Assembly (NCBI GenBank): GCA_030152505.1
Contig: JASLJO010000073.1
Coordinates: forward strand, 1-10,836
Reading direction: 5' to 3'
Length of the DNA stretch: 10,836 bases
DNA from: Solirubrobacterales bacterium
Lineage (GTDB): Bacteria > Actinomycetota > Thermoleophilia > Solirubrobacterales > 70-9
Below, in pieces: positions 4,930-10,836 of this stretch. Below the pieces are notes generated by a model. It was not told the DNA's origin and searched no databases. It saw only the letters and a program-made list of their open reading frames with translations. Numbering within the stretch: the first letter of the stretch is position 1; each line of letters begins with the position of its first letter. The translations under genes and the position numbers were made by a program.

Positions 4930-7900
4930 GCACCCGCGCGCCAACCCCCGAGCAGTCGCTGGCGATCGCGGCCAAAGGGCACGACGTCCTGGTCGAGGCC
5001 GGCGCGGGTACCGGCAAGACCGGGGTCATGGTCGACCGCTACTGCCGCCTGGTCTGCGATCTGGAGATCTCGCCAGACTCCGTGCTCGCCTTCACCTTCA
5101 CCGACAAGGCGGCGACCGAGCTGCGACAGCGCATACGCGCCGTACTGGCCCGGCGCGCCGCGGCCGGCTCACAGCGAGCCGCGGGCCTGCTGCCGGCCTT
5201 CGGCGGGGCCTGGGTGACGACGATCCATGGCTTCTGCAACCGCCTCCTCGCCGCCCACCCGGTGGCCGCCGGCATCGACCCGCGCTTTCGCGTGCTCGAC
5301 GCGACCGAGGCGGAGCGGGCCGCGCGCGAGGCGTTCGACGACGCCCTGGTCGAGTTTCTCGCTTCCGGGGACAAGGATCGCGAGCGCACGGTCGCCGCCT
5401 TCGAGATCGGCGGGCTGCGGGCGATCGTCAGCGGCGTCCATGCCGAGCTGCGCAGCCGCGGCGAGGCTGAGCCGCGACTGCCCTCACCACCCCAGCCCGA
5501 CCCGAAGGCCGCCATCGGTCAGGTGGTGGCGGCGGCAAGCGAGGCGCTGGCGGAGCTGAAGCCGAGCGACCCCAATCGAGAGCTGCTCGAGCGAGCGCTG
5601 GATGAGCTCGAGGGGGAAAGCACCCCCGACCTCGATCGACTGGTGGCGCTGCAGACCGGCAGCAAGGCCAAGGCCCTGACGACCTATTGCGAGGCGATCG
5701 AAGCCGCCATCGCGCGCACGGCGGAGGCGGGTGAGGGCGGTGAAGCCTACGGCCACGTCGCCGAGCTGCTGAGGCTCTTCGGCACCCGTTTCGAGGCGGT
5801 CAAGGAGCGGCGCGGCGGCCTCGACTTCGAGGACCTGCAGCTGCGCGCCGTCCGCCTGCTCGGGCGCGAGGAGATCGGCAACGCCTACCGATCCCGCTTC
5901 AGCCACCTGCTGGTCGACGAGTTCCAGGACACCAACCGACTGCAGCTGCGGCTGATCGAGGCGGTGCGCGGACCGCACGCCGAGCTGATGGTGGTGGGCG
6001 ACGAGCTGCAATCGATCTACGGCTTCCGCCATGCCGATCTCGACGTCTTCCGCGAGCAGCGTCGCGCGGTCGAATCAAGCAGTGACGCGGCGGCGATCGA
6101 GCTGAGCGGGAACTTCCGCTCCCGTCCCGAGGCGATCGGGGCGGTCAACGCGATCGGCGAGAAGCTGCTCGGCGATGCCTTCCACCCCCTGCGCGTGGGT
6201 GGCCTGCCAGAAACGCCGGAGCCACCTGGTGATGGGCCGGCGGTCGAGCTGCTGCTCACCGCACGCGACGGCTGGGGCGCCGAGGGGGTCGACCTCGCGC
6301 CGGCGACCGACGCCGACACGCCGCCGTGCAATCTCGCCGAGGCCCGCTTCGTCGCCGAGCGGCTGCGCCGGCTGCACGAGAGCGGGGTCGAGCGGGGTGA
6401 GATGGTCGTCCTGCTGCGCGCCTTCACCCACCTCGACGCCTACGAGGACTCGCTCGAACGAGCCGGCCTGCGCCCCTACACGATCGGCGGTCGCGGCTAC
6501 TGGTCCCAGCAGCAGGTGGCGGACGTCTGTGCCCTGCTGGCAACGGTGGCCAACCCACTCGACGACCAGGCGCTCTTCGGCGCCCTCGCCTCCCCCGCCT
6601 GCGCCGTCGCGCCGGACACGCTCTGGCTGCTGCGGGCCGCCGCGGGGCGAAGGCGACACGTCTGGCCGGCGGTGGAGCGGGCAAGCGGCCTCGCCGAGGC
6701 TGAGCTGGAGGCGCCCGAGCGGCTGGCGCAGATCCCGCCCTCGGAGCAGGGTCTTCTGCGCGCCTTCGCGGCAACGATCGACGGGCTGCGCCGCCGTGGC
6801 GACCGCCTCTCCCTGGCCGGCCTGATCGACACCGCGATCGCCGAGACCGGCTATGACCTGGCGGTCCTGATGCGCCCCGCGGGCCAGGCGCGATTCGCCA
6901 ACGTGCGCAAGCTGATGCGCCTGGCGGAAGAATTCGAGGCGCGGGAGGGGCGCGACCTGCGTGGCCTGCTCGATTTCCTCTTCGTCCGCGCGGAAGCCGA
7001 CACCGAGGCTGAAGCGGCAAGCGCGATCGAGGGCCACGACGGGGTGCGGATCATGACCGTGCACAGCGCCAAGGGGCTCGAGTTCGGCGTCGTCGCCGTG
7101 CCCAGCCTCTCGCGGCGGCTGCTCGCCGGCTCGCGCCTGCCGCCGCTCGCCCTCGGCCACGAGCCCGAGAATCCCCGCGTCGGGCTGCAGCTGCGGCGCC
7201 TCGGCGCTCCGTCGATCAACCTCTACGCGTACAGGCAGCTATGCGAGGAAACCCAGGAACGCGAGGCGGCGGAGGAGCTTCGCCTCTTCCACGTCGCCGC
7301 GACGCGGGCACGCGAGCGACTGATCCTCAGCGGCGTGGCCATGCCGAAAGCCGGCAACGGAGACAGGCCGGGGACGCCGGTGATCGAGCGGATCGTCGAA
7401 GGCTTCGGGGTCGACCGCGAAGCCGATTCGGAGATCACGATTGCACCCCCACAGCCCCGCGAGGGCCTGGAGGTGAGCTTCGATCCCTCGCGGATCGCGG
7501 TGCGCGTCAACCTGCCCTCGCCCGAGCGGGCGGTGGAGCTGACGACCATCCGGCCCGAGGCGGCGACCGAGGCGCCGGCGCTCGCCGGGCCGGTGCCGCC
7601 GCTGGAGCGGCGGCCGCCGACGGTCCCCAACCGCCCCCTCTCCTACACCGCGATCGCCGCCTACGAGGAATGTCCCTACCGCTTCTACATGGAGCGCGTC
7701 CTCGACCTCAAAGCGCGTGGTCGAGGTTTGAGTCGCATACCGGACAAAAGCTCGACCACGGGTGGGGAGGGTGAGCCTGGCCGCCGGGGTGAAGCCGCGG
7801 CCCGAGGTGCAGCCGTCCACTCCCTGCTCGAGTGGAGTCAGGCGAACGCGTGGCGCGAGCCGTCCGCGGAGCTGGTCGCGCGGCATGCCGCCGCAGCTGG

Positions 7901-8432
7901 GATCGAGGCTCCCGACCTGATCGCGGACGAGTTGATGAACCCGGTCCGCTCCTGGCTCGGCTCCGCGCTCCTGCGCGAGCGAGTCATCGCGGCGGACACC
8001 GTCGCGCGGGCCGAGGTTCCCCTGCTGCTCGGCGTCTCGGGCGCGACCCTGCGCGGCTCGATCGACCTGCTGGTCGAGCGCGAGGACGCGCCACCGCTGG
8101 TCATCGACTACAAGACCGACCGCCTCGACGGCGGCTCGCCCGCCGAGCGGGCGAGGAAATACGGGACCCAGCGCTCGATCTACGCCCTGGCCGTCGCCGA
8201 GGCCCGCGGCGCCGAGGAGGTCGAAGTCGCATACGTCTTCCTCGAGCGCCCCGATGATCCGGTCGTCGCGCTGCTGGGCAGCGAGGCGATGGAGCGGGGT
8301 CGCGGTGAGCTGGAGGCCGTCATTGCCCGCATCGCAGCCGGCGAGTTCCCCGTCGCCACGGCCGATCGTCGCAGCTGGGACCTCTGCCAGGGTTGCCCGG
8401 CTCTGGGCCGGCTCTGCTCAGGCCCGCTCTAG
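4926..8432 (+). CDS. AddA/AdnB-like UvrD-family DNA helicase with C-terminal RecB-type Fe-S nuclease
   Basis: This 1168-aa protein is the motor subunit of a double-strand-break resection complex. All SF1A motifs are present: Q motif TPEQ (7-10), Walker A AGAGTGKT (25-32, K31), Ia FTFTDKAATEL (56-66), II DEFQDT (331-336), III VGDELQSIYGFR (357-368), IV LSGNFRSRP (393-401), V TVHSAKGLEF (711-720) and VI VAATRARER (790-798, R794 and R796). The C-terminal nuclease has H965 in GAAVHSLLE, D1047 in GSIDLLVE, D1061 and K1063 in VIDYK, and Q1082 with Y1086. C916, C1154, C1157 and C1164 form a second iron-sulfur signature. The GTG start overlaps the upstream TGA, and AGGA at 4916-4919 is a plausible ribosome binding site. 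The open frame before 4926 (back to 4038) is an out-of-frame reading of the upstream nuclease domain. A rare-codon insert sits at residues 931-945. Length agrees with AddA (about 1,200 aa). Confidence 0.95.
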   Translation: MSTRAPTPEQSLAIAAKGHDVLVEAGAGTGKTGVMVDRYCRLVCDLEISPDSVLAFTFTDKAATELRQRIRAVLARRAAAGSQRAAGLLPAFGGAWVTTIHGFCNRLLAAHPVAAGIDPRFRVLDATEAERAAREAFDDALVEFLASGDKDRERTVAAFEIGGLRAIVSGVHAELRSRGEAEPRLPSPPQPDPKAAIGQVVAAASEALAELKPSDPNRELLERALDELEGESTPDLDRLVALQTGSKAKALTTYCEAIEAAIARTAEAGEGGEAYGHVAELLRLFGTRFEAVKERRGGLDFEDLQLRAVRLLGREEIGNAYRSRFSHLLVDEFQDTNRLQLRLIEAVRGPHAELMVVGDELQSIYGFRHADLDVFREQRRAVESSSDAAAIELSGNFRSRPEAIGAVNAIGEKLLGDAFHPLRVGGLPETPEPPGDGPAVELLLTARDGWGAEGVDLAPATDADTPPCNLAEARFVAERLRRLHESGVERGEMVVLLRAFTHLDAYEDSLERAGLRPYTIGGRGYWSQQQVADVCALLATVANPLDDQALFGALASPACAVAPDTLWLLRAAAGRRRHVWPAVERASGLAEAELEAPERLAQIPPSEQGLLRAFAATIDGLRRRGDRLSLAGLIDTAIAETGYDLAVLMRPAGQARFANVRKLMRLAEEFEAREGRDLRGLLDFLFVRAEADTEAEAASAIEGHDGVRIMTVHSAKGLEFGVVAVPSLSRRLLAGSRLPPLALGHEPENPRVGLQLRRLGAPSINLYAYRQLCEETQEREAAEELRLFHVAATRARERLILSGVAMPKAGNGDRPGTPVIERIVEGFGVDREADSEITIAPPQPREGLEVSFDPSRIAVRVNLPSPERAVELTTIRPEAATEAPALAGPVPPLERRPPTVPNRPLSYTAIAAYEECPYRFYMERVLDLKARGRGLSRIPDKSSTTGGEGEPGRRGEAAARGAAVHSLLEWSQANAWREPSAELVARHAAAAGIEAPDLIADELMNPVRSWLGSALLRERVIAADTVARAEVPLLLGVSGATLRGSIDLLVEREDAPPLVIDYKTDRLDGGSPAERARKYGTQRSIYALAVAEARGAEEVEVAYVFLERPDDPVVALLGSEAMERGRGELEAVIARIAAGEFPVATADRRSWDLCQGCPALGRLCSGPL
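7716..7760. repeat. 10-bp perfect inverted repeat flanking a rare-codon insert in the nuclease domain
   Basis: CGTGGTCGAG (7716-7725) and CTCGACCACG (7751-7760) are perfectly complementary around a 25-nt centre of about 48% GC. The centre reads through with TTG, AGT, ATA and AAA codons, which are unusual for this gene. It falls in the variable loop between the first Fe-S cysteine (C916) and the nuclease His (H965), where insertions are tolerated. The structure resembles a small palindromic element captured in frame. Confidence 0.5.
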
Positions 8433-8648
8433 CTTGGCGGCCAACTCGTCCAGCTTGAGCTCTTCGAGGCCCTCGCTGACCTCGTCGAGCTCAGCCGAGC
8501 AGTAGGTGACGAGTTCACGTCCCTCCCGGCAGAGGTCGAGCGTTTCGCGCAGGCCCGCCTGGCCGGAGTCGAGTCGGTCGATGATCTGCTCCAACCGCTC
8601 GACGGCGGCCTCGTAGGACTCAGGCTTCGCGGACGCGGATTCGGCCAT
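8418..8648 (-). CDS. xseB: Exodeoxyribonuclease VII small subunit
   Basis: The 76-aa protein has the family core PESYEAAVERLEQIIDRLDSGQ, shown here in two pieces: PESYEAAVERLE (9-20) and QIIDRLDSGQAGL (21-33). It is followed by LRETLDLCREGRELV and a helical C-terminus rich in Glu and Leu. XseB forms a coiled-coil-like helical partner that binds several copies per XseA and is required for degradation of single-stranded DNA to short oligonucleotides. The ATG at 8648 gives the usual length; upstream in-frame codons back to 8696 are just overlap with xseA. The start lies inside the end of xseA (29-bp overlap), so translation is coupled. Its 3' end overlaps the 3' end of the convergent helicase gene by 15 bp, leaving no room for a separate terminator. 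Confidence 0.95.
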   Translation of the reverse strand: MAESASAKPESYEAAVERLEQIIDRLDSGQAGLRETLDLCREGRELVTYCSAELDEVSEGLEELKLDELAAKLERA

Positions 8649-9894
8649 CGGCAAAGCGCAGACTAATCTCATCGGCGGCTCGCGCCGCCGTGGCACTCGT
8701 CACCGGCTCACCCTCCGGGGTCTCGGCGAGGGCGTAGCCGCGCTCCAAGGTGCGCTCGGGTTCGTGCGCGCGGAAAGCGACCTCCGCCCGGCGCAGCGCC
8801 TTGCGTCGGTTGTCTGCTTCCGCCCCCGCGGCGCGGCGAGCCGCCCGTGAGAGAACCACCAGCGCGAGGCGGCGCTGGAAGGCGCGACGTTCGGCAACGC
8901 CGCGTTCGGAGGCGGCCCGGATCTCGCGCGTCTTCTGGTTGAGGGAAGTCCGCTCGCGCGTGAGCGCCCGCGCGGGGCCGCGCGCGAGCGCGACCAGATG
9001 GCGATTGCGGGCGCCGACAGCCTGCTCTCCCGCGCGCTTCAGGGCCGTTGCGCCCTGTTCCAGGGCAGCGCGGGCGGCAAGGCAATCGAGCGGCACGACC
9101 GCTTCGGCCGCGTGGGTCGGGGTCGAGCAGGCGACCGCCGCCACGTCGTCGATCAGGGTCGAGTCGCGCTCGTGGCCGACGGCACTGATCACCGGCACGC
9201 GCAGCATCGCCACCGTGCGGCAGAGGGTCTCGTCGCAGAAGGCCCAGAGGTCGGCGAGGCTGCCGCCACCGCGAGTGACGACGATCGCCTCGACCGCCGG
9301 CGTCGCAGCCAATTCTCGGATCGCCGCGCCGATCGCCGCCGCCGCACGGCGGTCCTGCACCGGCGCGAAGGCCCAGACCACCGTTCCCGCCCAGCCGCGG
9401 CGCTCCAGCGCGGCGAGCAGATCGCGCCCGGCGGCGCCGCCCTCCGCCGTCACCACTCCGATCGTCTTCGGCAGTCGCGGTCGCCGCAGCTGCCGCTGCA
9501 GCTCGAACAGGCCCTCAGAGCGAAGCTGCCCGCGCAATGCCTTCAACCGGGCCAACAGGTCGCCCTCCCCGGCCAGCCGCACATGAGTCGCGCGGAAGGC
9601 GAAGCTGGGCGAAGCCTGGCCGCCGCCGGGGTAGTAGTCGGGGCCGCCGGCGATCACGACTTCCGCACCGTCGCGCAGGCCATCGGCCGGCAGGCCGGCC
9701 TTCTCCAAGTCATCGAGCCAGATCGCGCAGGGCACGGCGCCCTCGGCGTCGCGCAGCTCAAAATAGGCCTGGACCTTGCTGCGGGAGACGCCGGTCACCT
9801 CGCCGACCAGACGAACCCGCGCCCGGCGGCGCAGCTCCTCCTGCAACTTGCGGGCATAGCGCCCGACGGGGAACGGCCCGGGTAGCTCTTCCAT
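8620..9894 (-). CDS. xseA: Exodeoxyribonuclease VII large subunit
   Basis: The 424-aa protein is the catalytic subunit of ExoVII, a metal-independent exonuclease that cuts single-stranded DNA from both ends. Residues 1-105 form the N-terminal OB fold (GEVTGVSRSKVQAYFELRD at 31-49). The catalytic domain shows IGVVTAEGGAAGRDLL (145-160), the TRGGGSLADLW loop (207-217) and SAVGHERDSTLIDD followed by STPTHAAE (237-264). D158, R208, H241 and D244 fall where E. coli XseA residues have been implicated in catalysis. Residues 270-375 form the long coiled coil that docks XseB, rich in Arg and Ala. The C-terminal LERGYALAETPEGEPVTS is typical. It starts 10 nt after the HxlR gene stop and overlaps xseB. 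It is slightly shorter than E. coli XseA (456 aa) but complete. Confidence 0.97.
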   Translation of the reverse strand: MEELPGPFPVGRYARKLQEELRRRARVRLVGEVTGVSRSKVQAYFELRDAEGAVPCAIWLDDLEKAGLPADGLRDGAEVVIAGGPDYYPGGGQASPSFAFRATHVRLAGEGDLLARLKALRGQLRSEGLFELQRQLRRPRLPKTIGVVTAEGGAAGRDLLAALERRGWAGTVVWAFAPVQDRRAAAAIGAAIRELAATPAVEAIVVTRGGGSLADLWAFCDETLCRTVAMLRVPVISAVGHERDSTLIDDVAAVACSTPTHAAEAVVPLDCLAARAALEQGATALKRAGEQAVGARNRHLVALARGPARALTRERTSLNQKTREIRAASERGVAERRAFQRRLALVVLSRAARRAAGAEADNRRKALRRAEVAFRAHEPERTLERGYALAETPEGEPVTSATAARAADEISLRFADGRIRVREA

Positions 9895-9901
9895 GGTGCC
9901 G

Positions 9902-9907
9902 AGGCTA
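9902..9907 (-). promoter_or_regulatory. Candidate internal -10 (TAGCCT) before xseA
   Basis: On the minus strand TAGCCT (9907 to 9902) fits TANNNT and ends 7 nt before the xseA ATG, the spacing of a leaderless promoter. No Shine-Dalgarno precedes xseA. It would let xseAB be transcribed without the HxlR gene. There is no -35 that I can defend. Confidence 0.25.
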
Positions 9908-10240
9908 TCCGGCGCGCCAGCGGTTGGCCCAGGCCTTCAACTCGGCCATCGCCGGCCGCAGCTCGGCCCCCGCCTCGGTCAGCGAGTAGGTGACCCGCAC
10001 CGGAGATCCAGCTTCGACGTGGCGGACGACCAGGCCCTCGTGCTCGAGCTCACGCAGGCGGCTGGAGAGCAGGCGATCGGAGAGGCCGGGCACCGCCTTG
10101 GCCAGCTCGCCAAAACGCTGCGGGCCCTCGGTCAGGGCGAAGACGATCGCACCGGTCCAGCGTTTGCCGATCAGCTCGATCGCATCGTGGAAATGCGGGC
10201 AGACCCCGGCGGGCTGCTCTTTCGCGGGTAAGGCCTCCAC
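9905..10240 (-). CDS. HxlR-family winged-helix transcriptional regulator
   Basis: This 111-aa protein has the HxlR layout: an N-terminal CPHFHDAIELIGKRW (14-28), then AIVFALTEGPQRFGELAKAVPG, shown as AIVFALTEGP (31-40) and QRFGELAKAVPG (41-52), a recognition helix LSDRLLSSRLRELE (53-66), and a wing through VVRHVEAGSPVRVTYSLTEAG (71-91). Members are small dimeric DNA-binding proteins. Several (YodB and HypR types) sense electrophiles or oxidants through a conserved N-terminal Cys, and C14 is in the matching place, so thiol sensing is possible. The GTG at 10240 is the only reasonable start, because an in-frame stop lies just upstream at 10249-10247. It is followed after 10 nt by xseA in the same direction, and it faces a divergent CvpA-domain gene across a 62-bp spacer containing a likely operator. 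Confidence 0.93.
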   Translation of the reverse strand: MEALPAKEQPAGVCPHFHDAIELIGKRWTGAIVFALTEGPQRFGELAKAVPGLSDRLLSSRLRELEHEGLVVRHVEAGSPVRVTYSLTEAGAELRPAMAELKAWANRWRAG

Positions 10241-10250
10241 CTCGGATCAG

Positions 10251-10265
10251 CTTACTGAACGTAAG
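10251..10265. promoter_or_regulatory. Operator-like dyad CTTAC-TGAAC-GTAAG, probable HxlR site
   Basis: A perfect 5-bp inverted repeat sits 10 bp before the HxlR start codon, in the spacer shared with the divergent CvpA-domain gene. TTAC/GTAA half-sites resemble those bound by HxlR-family proteins, for example the TACT-N7-AGTA pattern of YodB. On the minus strand TACGTT (10263 to 10258), a TANNNT hexamer, lies within the dyad, so bound regulator would block the likely -10. Autoregulation, perhaps with control of the divergent gene, is inferred. Confidence 0.55.
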
Positions 10266-10302
10266 TGATGGGCCTGCGAGCCTGGCCTGCTTGTATTTGC
10301 CC

Positions 10303-10836
10303 GTGACCGTTCTCGATTGGGCGATCGTCGCCTTCACCATCGCCTTCGCCATGTGGGGCTACCGACAGGGTCTGATCGTCGGCGTGCTGACCCTGCTCGG
10401 GTTCGTCGCCGGGGCGGTGGCGGGAAGCCGAGCCGGACCGCTGCTGCTGAGCGAAGGCTCCAGCTCCCCCTATGCGCCGCTGTTCGCGGCGCTGGGAGCT
10501 CTGCTCGTCGGCGCCCTAGTCGCGGTGACGCTGGAGAGCCTGGCGCTTGGCCTGCGCGAGCGCGTGGTTCGCGGCCACGCCCTGCGCCTCGCCGACGGAG
10601 CCGGCGGCGCGGCGCTGATCGCCGCAGTCGCCCTCGGGCTGATCTGGGTCTTCGGCGCAGTTGCGCTCCACGCCCCGGGCACCGCTCAGCTGCGGGGCGA
10701 CGTGCAGCGCTCGCTGATCCTGCGCAGGCTGAACGACCTGCTACCGCCCTCGGGGCCGGTGCTCAATGCGCTCAACCGCGTCGACCCGGCTCCCTCGATC
10801 GCCGGCCCGACCACTCCGGGGGCACCGCCGGAGTGG
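10303..10836 (+). CDS. CvpA-domain membrane protein, probable MarP-type serine protease (partial, C-terminus beyond window)
   Basis: From the GTG at 10303 the frame is open for 178 codons to the right edge. The first 125 residues form a CvpA-like membrane domain with four hydrophobic segments at about 4-18, 24-41, 58-82 and 100-122. The first pair joins through GYRQG, the short basic loop typical of CvpA proteins. After it comes LNDLLPPSGPVLNALNRVDP and a Pro-rich linker, as in actinobacterial MarP (Rv3671c-like) proteins, where a periplasmic trypsin-like protease domain with a role in acid and oxidative-stress survival follows. The protease domain would lie past the edge, so a stand-alone CvpA protein cannot be excluded. 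In-frame TTG codons at 10291 and 10297 are alternative starts; no Shine-Dalgarno is visible. The gene is divergent from the HxlR gene and shares its regulatory spacer. Confidence 0.85.
   Translation, partial: MTVLDWAIVAFTIAFAMWGYRQGLIVGVLTLLGFVAGAVAGSRAGPLLLSEGSSSPYAPLFAALGALLVGALVAVTLESLALGLRERVVRGHALRLADGAGGAALIAAVALGLIWVFGAVALHAPGTAQLRGDVQRSLILRRLNDLLPPSGPVLNALNRVDPAPSIAGPTTPGAPPEW

Noticed and set aside
4060..4944. Long minus-strand open frames (also 6075-7160, 5484-6032 and plus-strand 8998-9885)
   Set aside because: Each lies opposite a gene with clear conserved motifs. Long antisense frames are expected in high-GC DNA with GC3 bias.
8951..8990. 10-bp inverted repeat CGCTCGCGCG / CGCGCGAGCG in xseA
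   Set aside because: It is a simple CG-alternating sequence in Arg/Ala codons of the coiled-coil region; chance pairing is likely.
1..10836. Mobile elements, CRISPR arrays, tRNA or rRNA genes
   Set aside because: I looked for direct repeats, transposase or integrase motifs and cloverleaf-like segments and saw none that hold up.

Overview
The window is high-GC DNA with strong GC3 codon bias and almost no intergenic space. The gene families point to an actinobacterium. A Thermoleophilia/Solirubrobacterales-type genome is my best guess from the helicase-nuclease pair, the HxlR regulator and the CvpA/MarP-type membrane protein, but this rests on family recognition and not on a search.

Layout. 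(1) 1-1414: a GNAT acetyltransferase of the phosphinothricin-acetyltransferase type runs off the left edge on the minus strand. It is divergent from a two-gene plus-strand unit made of a 131-aa orphan protein and a HAD-IA hydrolase. After the hydrolase there is an AT-rich island of about 50 nt (roughly 40% GC by hand count) with two adjacent perfect dyads. This leads into a near-consensus Shine-Dalgarno sequence and a 19-codon ORF, followed by a GC-rich hairpin. It is the least ordinary stretch of the window. (2) 1414-1869: a minus-strand, helical 151-aa protein of unknown function, divergent from the next block. (3) 1957-8432: a two-gene AddB/AddA-like (or AdnA/AdnB-like) DNA end-resection machine. 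The first subunit has degenerate motor motifs plus a RecB-type nuclease. The second is a full UvrD/AddA-type helicase plus a RecB-type nuclease. Both nuclease domains carry a four-cysteine iron-sulfur signature. (4) 8418-10240: a minus-strand run of an HxlR-family regulator, xseA and xseB (exonuclease VII), meeting the helicase-nuclease genes tail to tail with a 15-bp overlap. (5) 10303-10836: the 5' part of a plus-strand CvpA-domain membrane protein, probably a MarP-type serine protease, cut by the right edge. It is divergent from the HxlR gene across a short spacer holding a CTTAC-N5-GTAAG operator-like dyad.

How it fits together. The centre of the window is a DNA end-processing block: double-strand-break resection (AddAB/AdnAB-like) next to single-strand DNA degradation (ExoVII). 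The ExoVII genes lie 10 nt downstream of a possibly thiol-sensing HxlR regulator, which suggests, but does not prove, redox-linked control. Most genes lack a recognisable Shine-Dalgarno sequence and several have a TANNNT -10-like hexamer just before the start codon, consistent with leaderless or near-leaderless transcripts. The 19-codon ORF stands out for having an almost ideal ribosome binding site. I see no tRNA, rRNA, CRISPR array, transposase or integrase.
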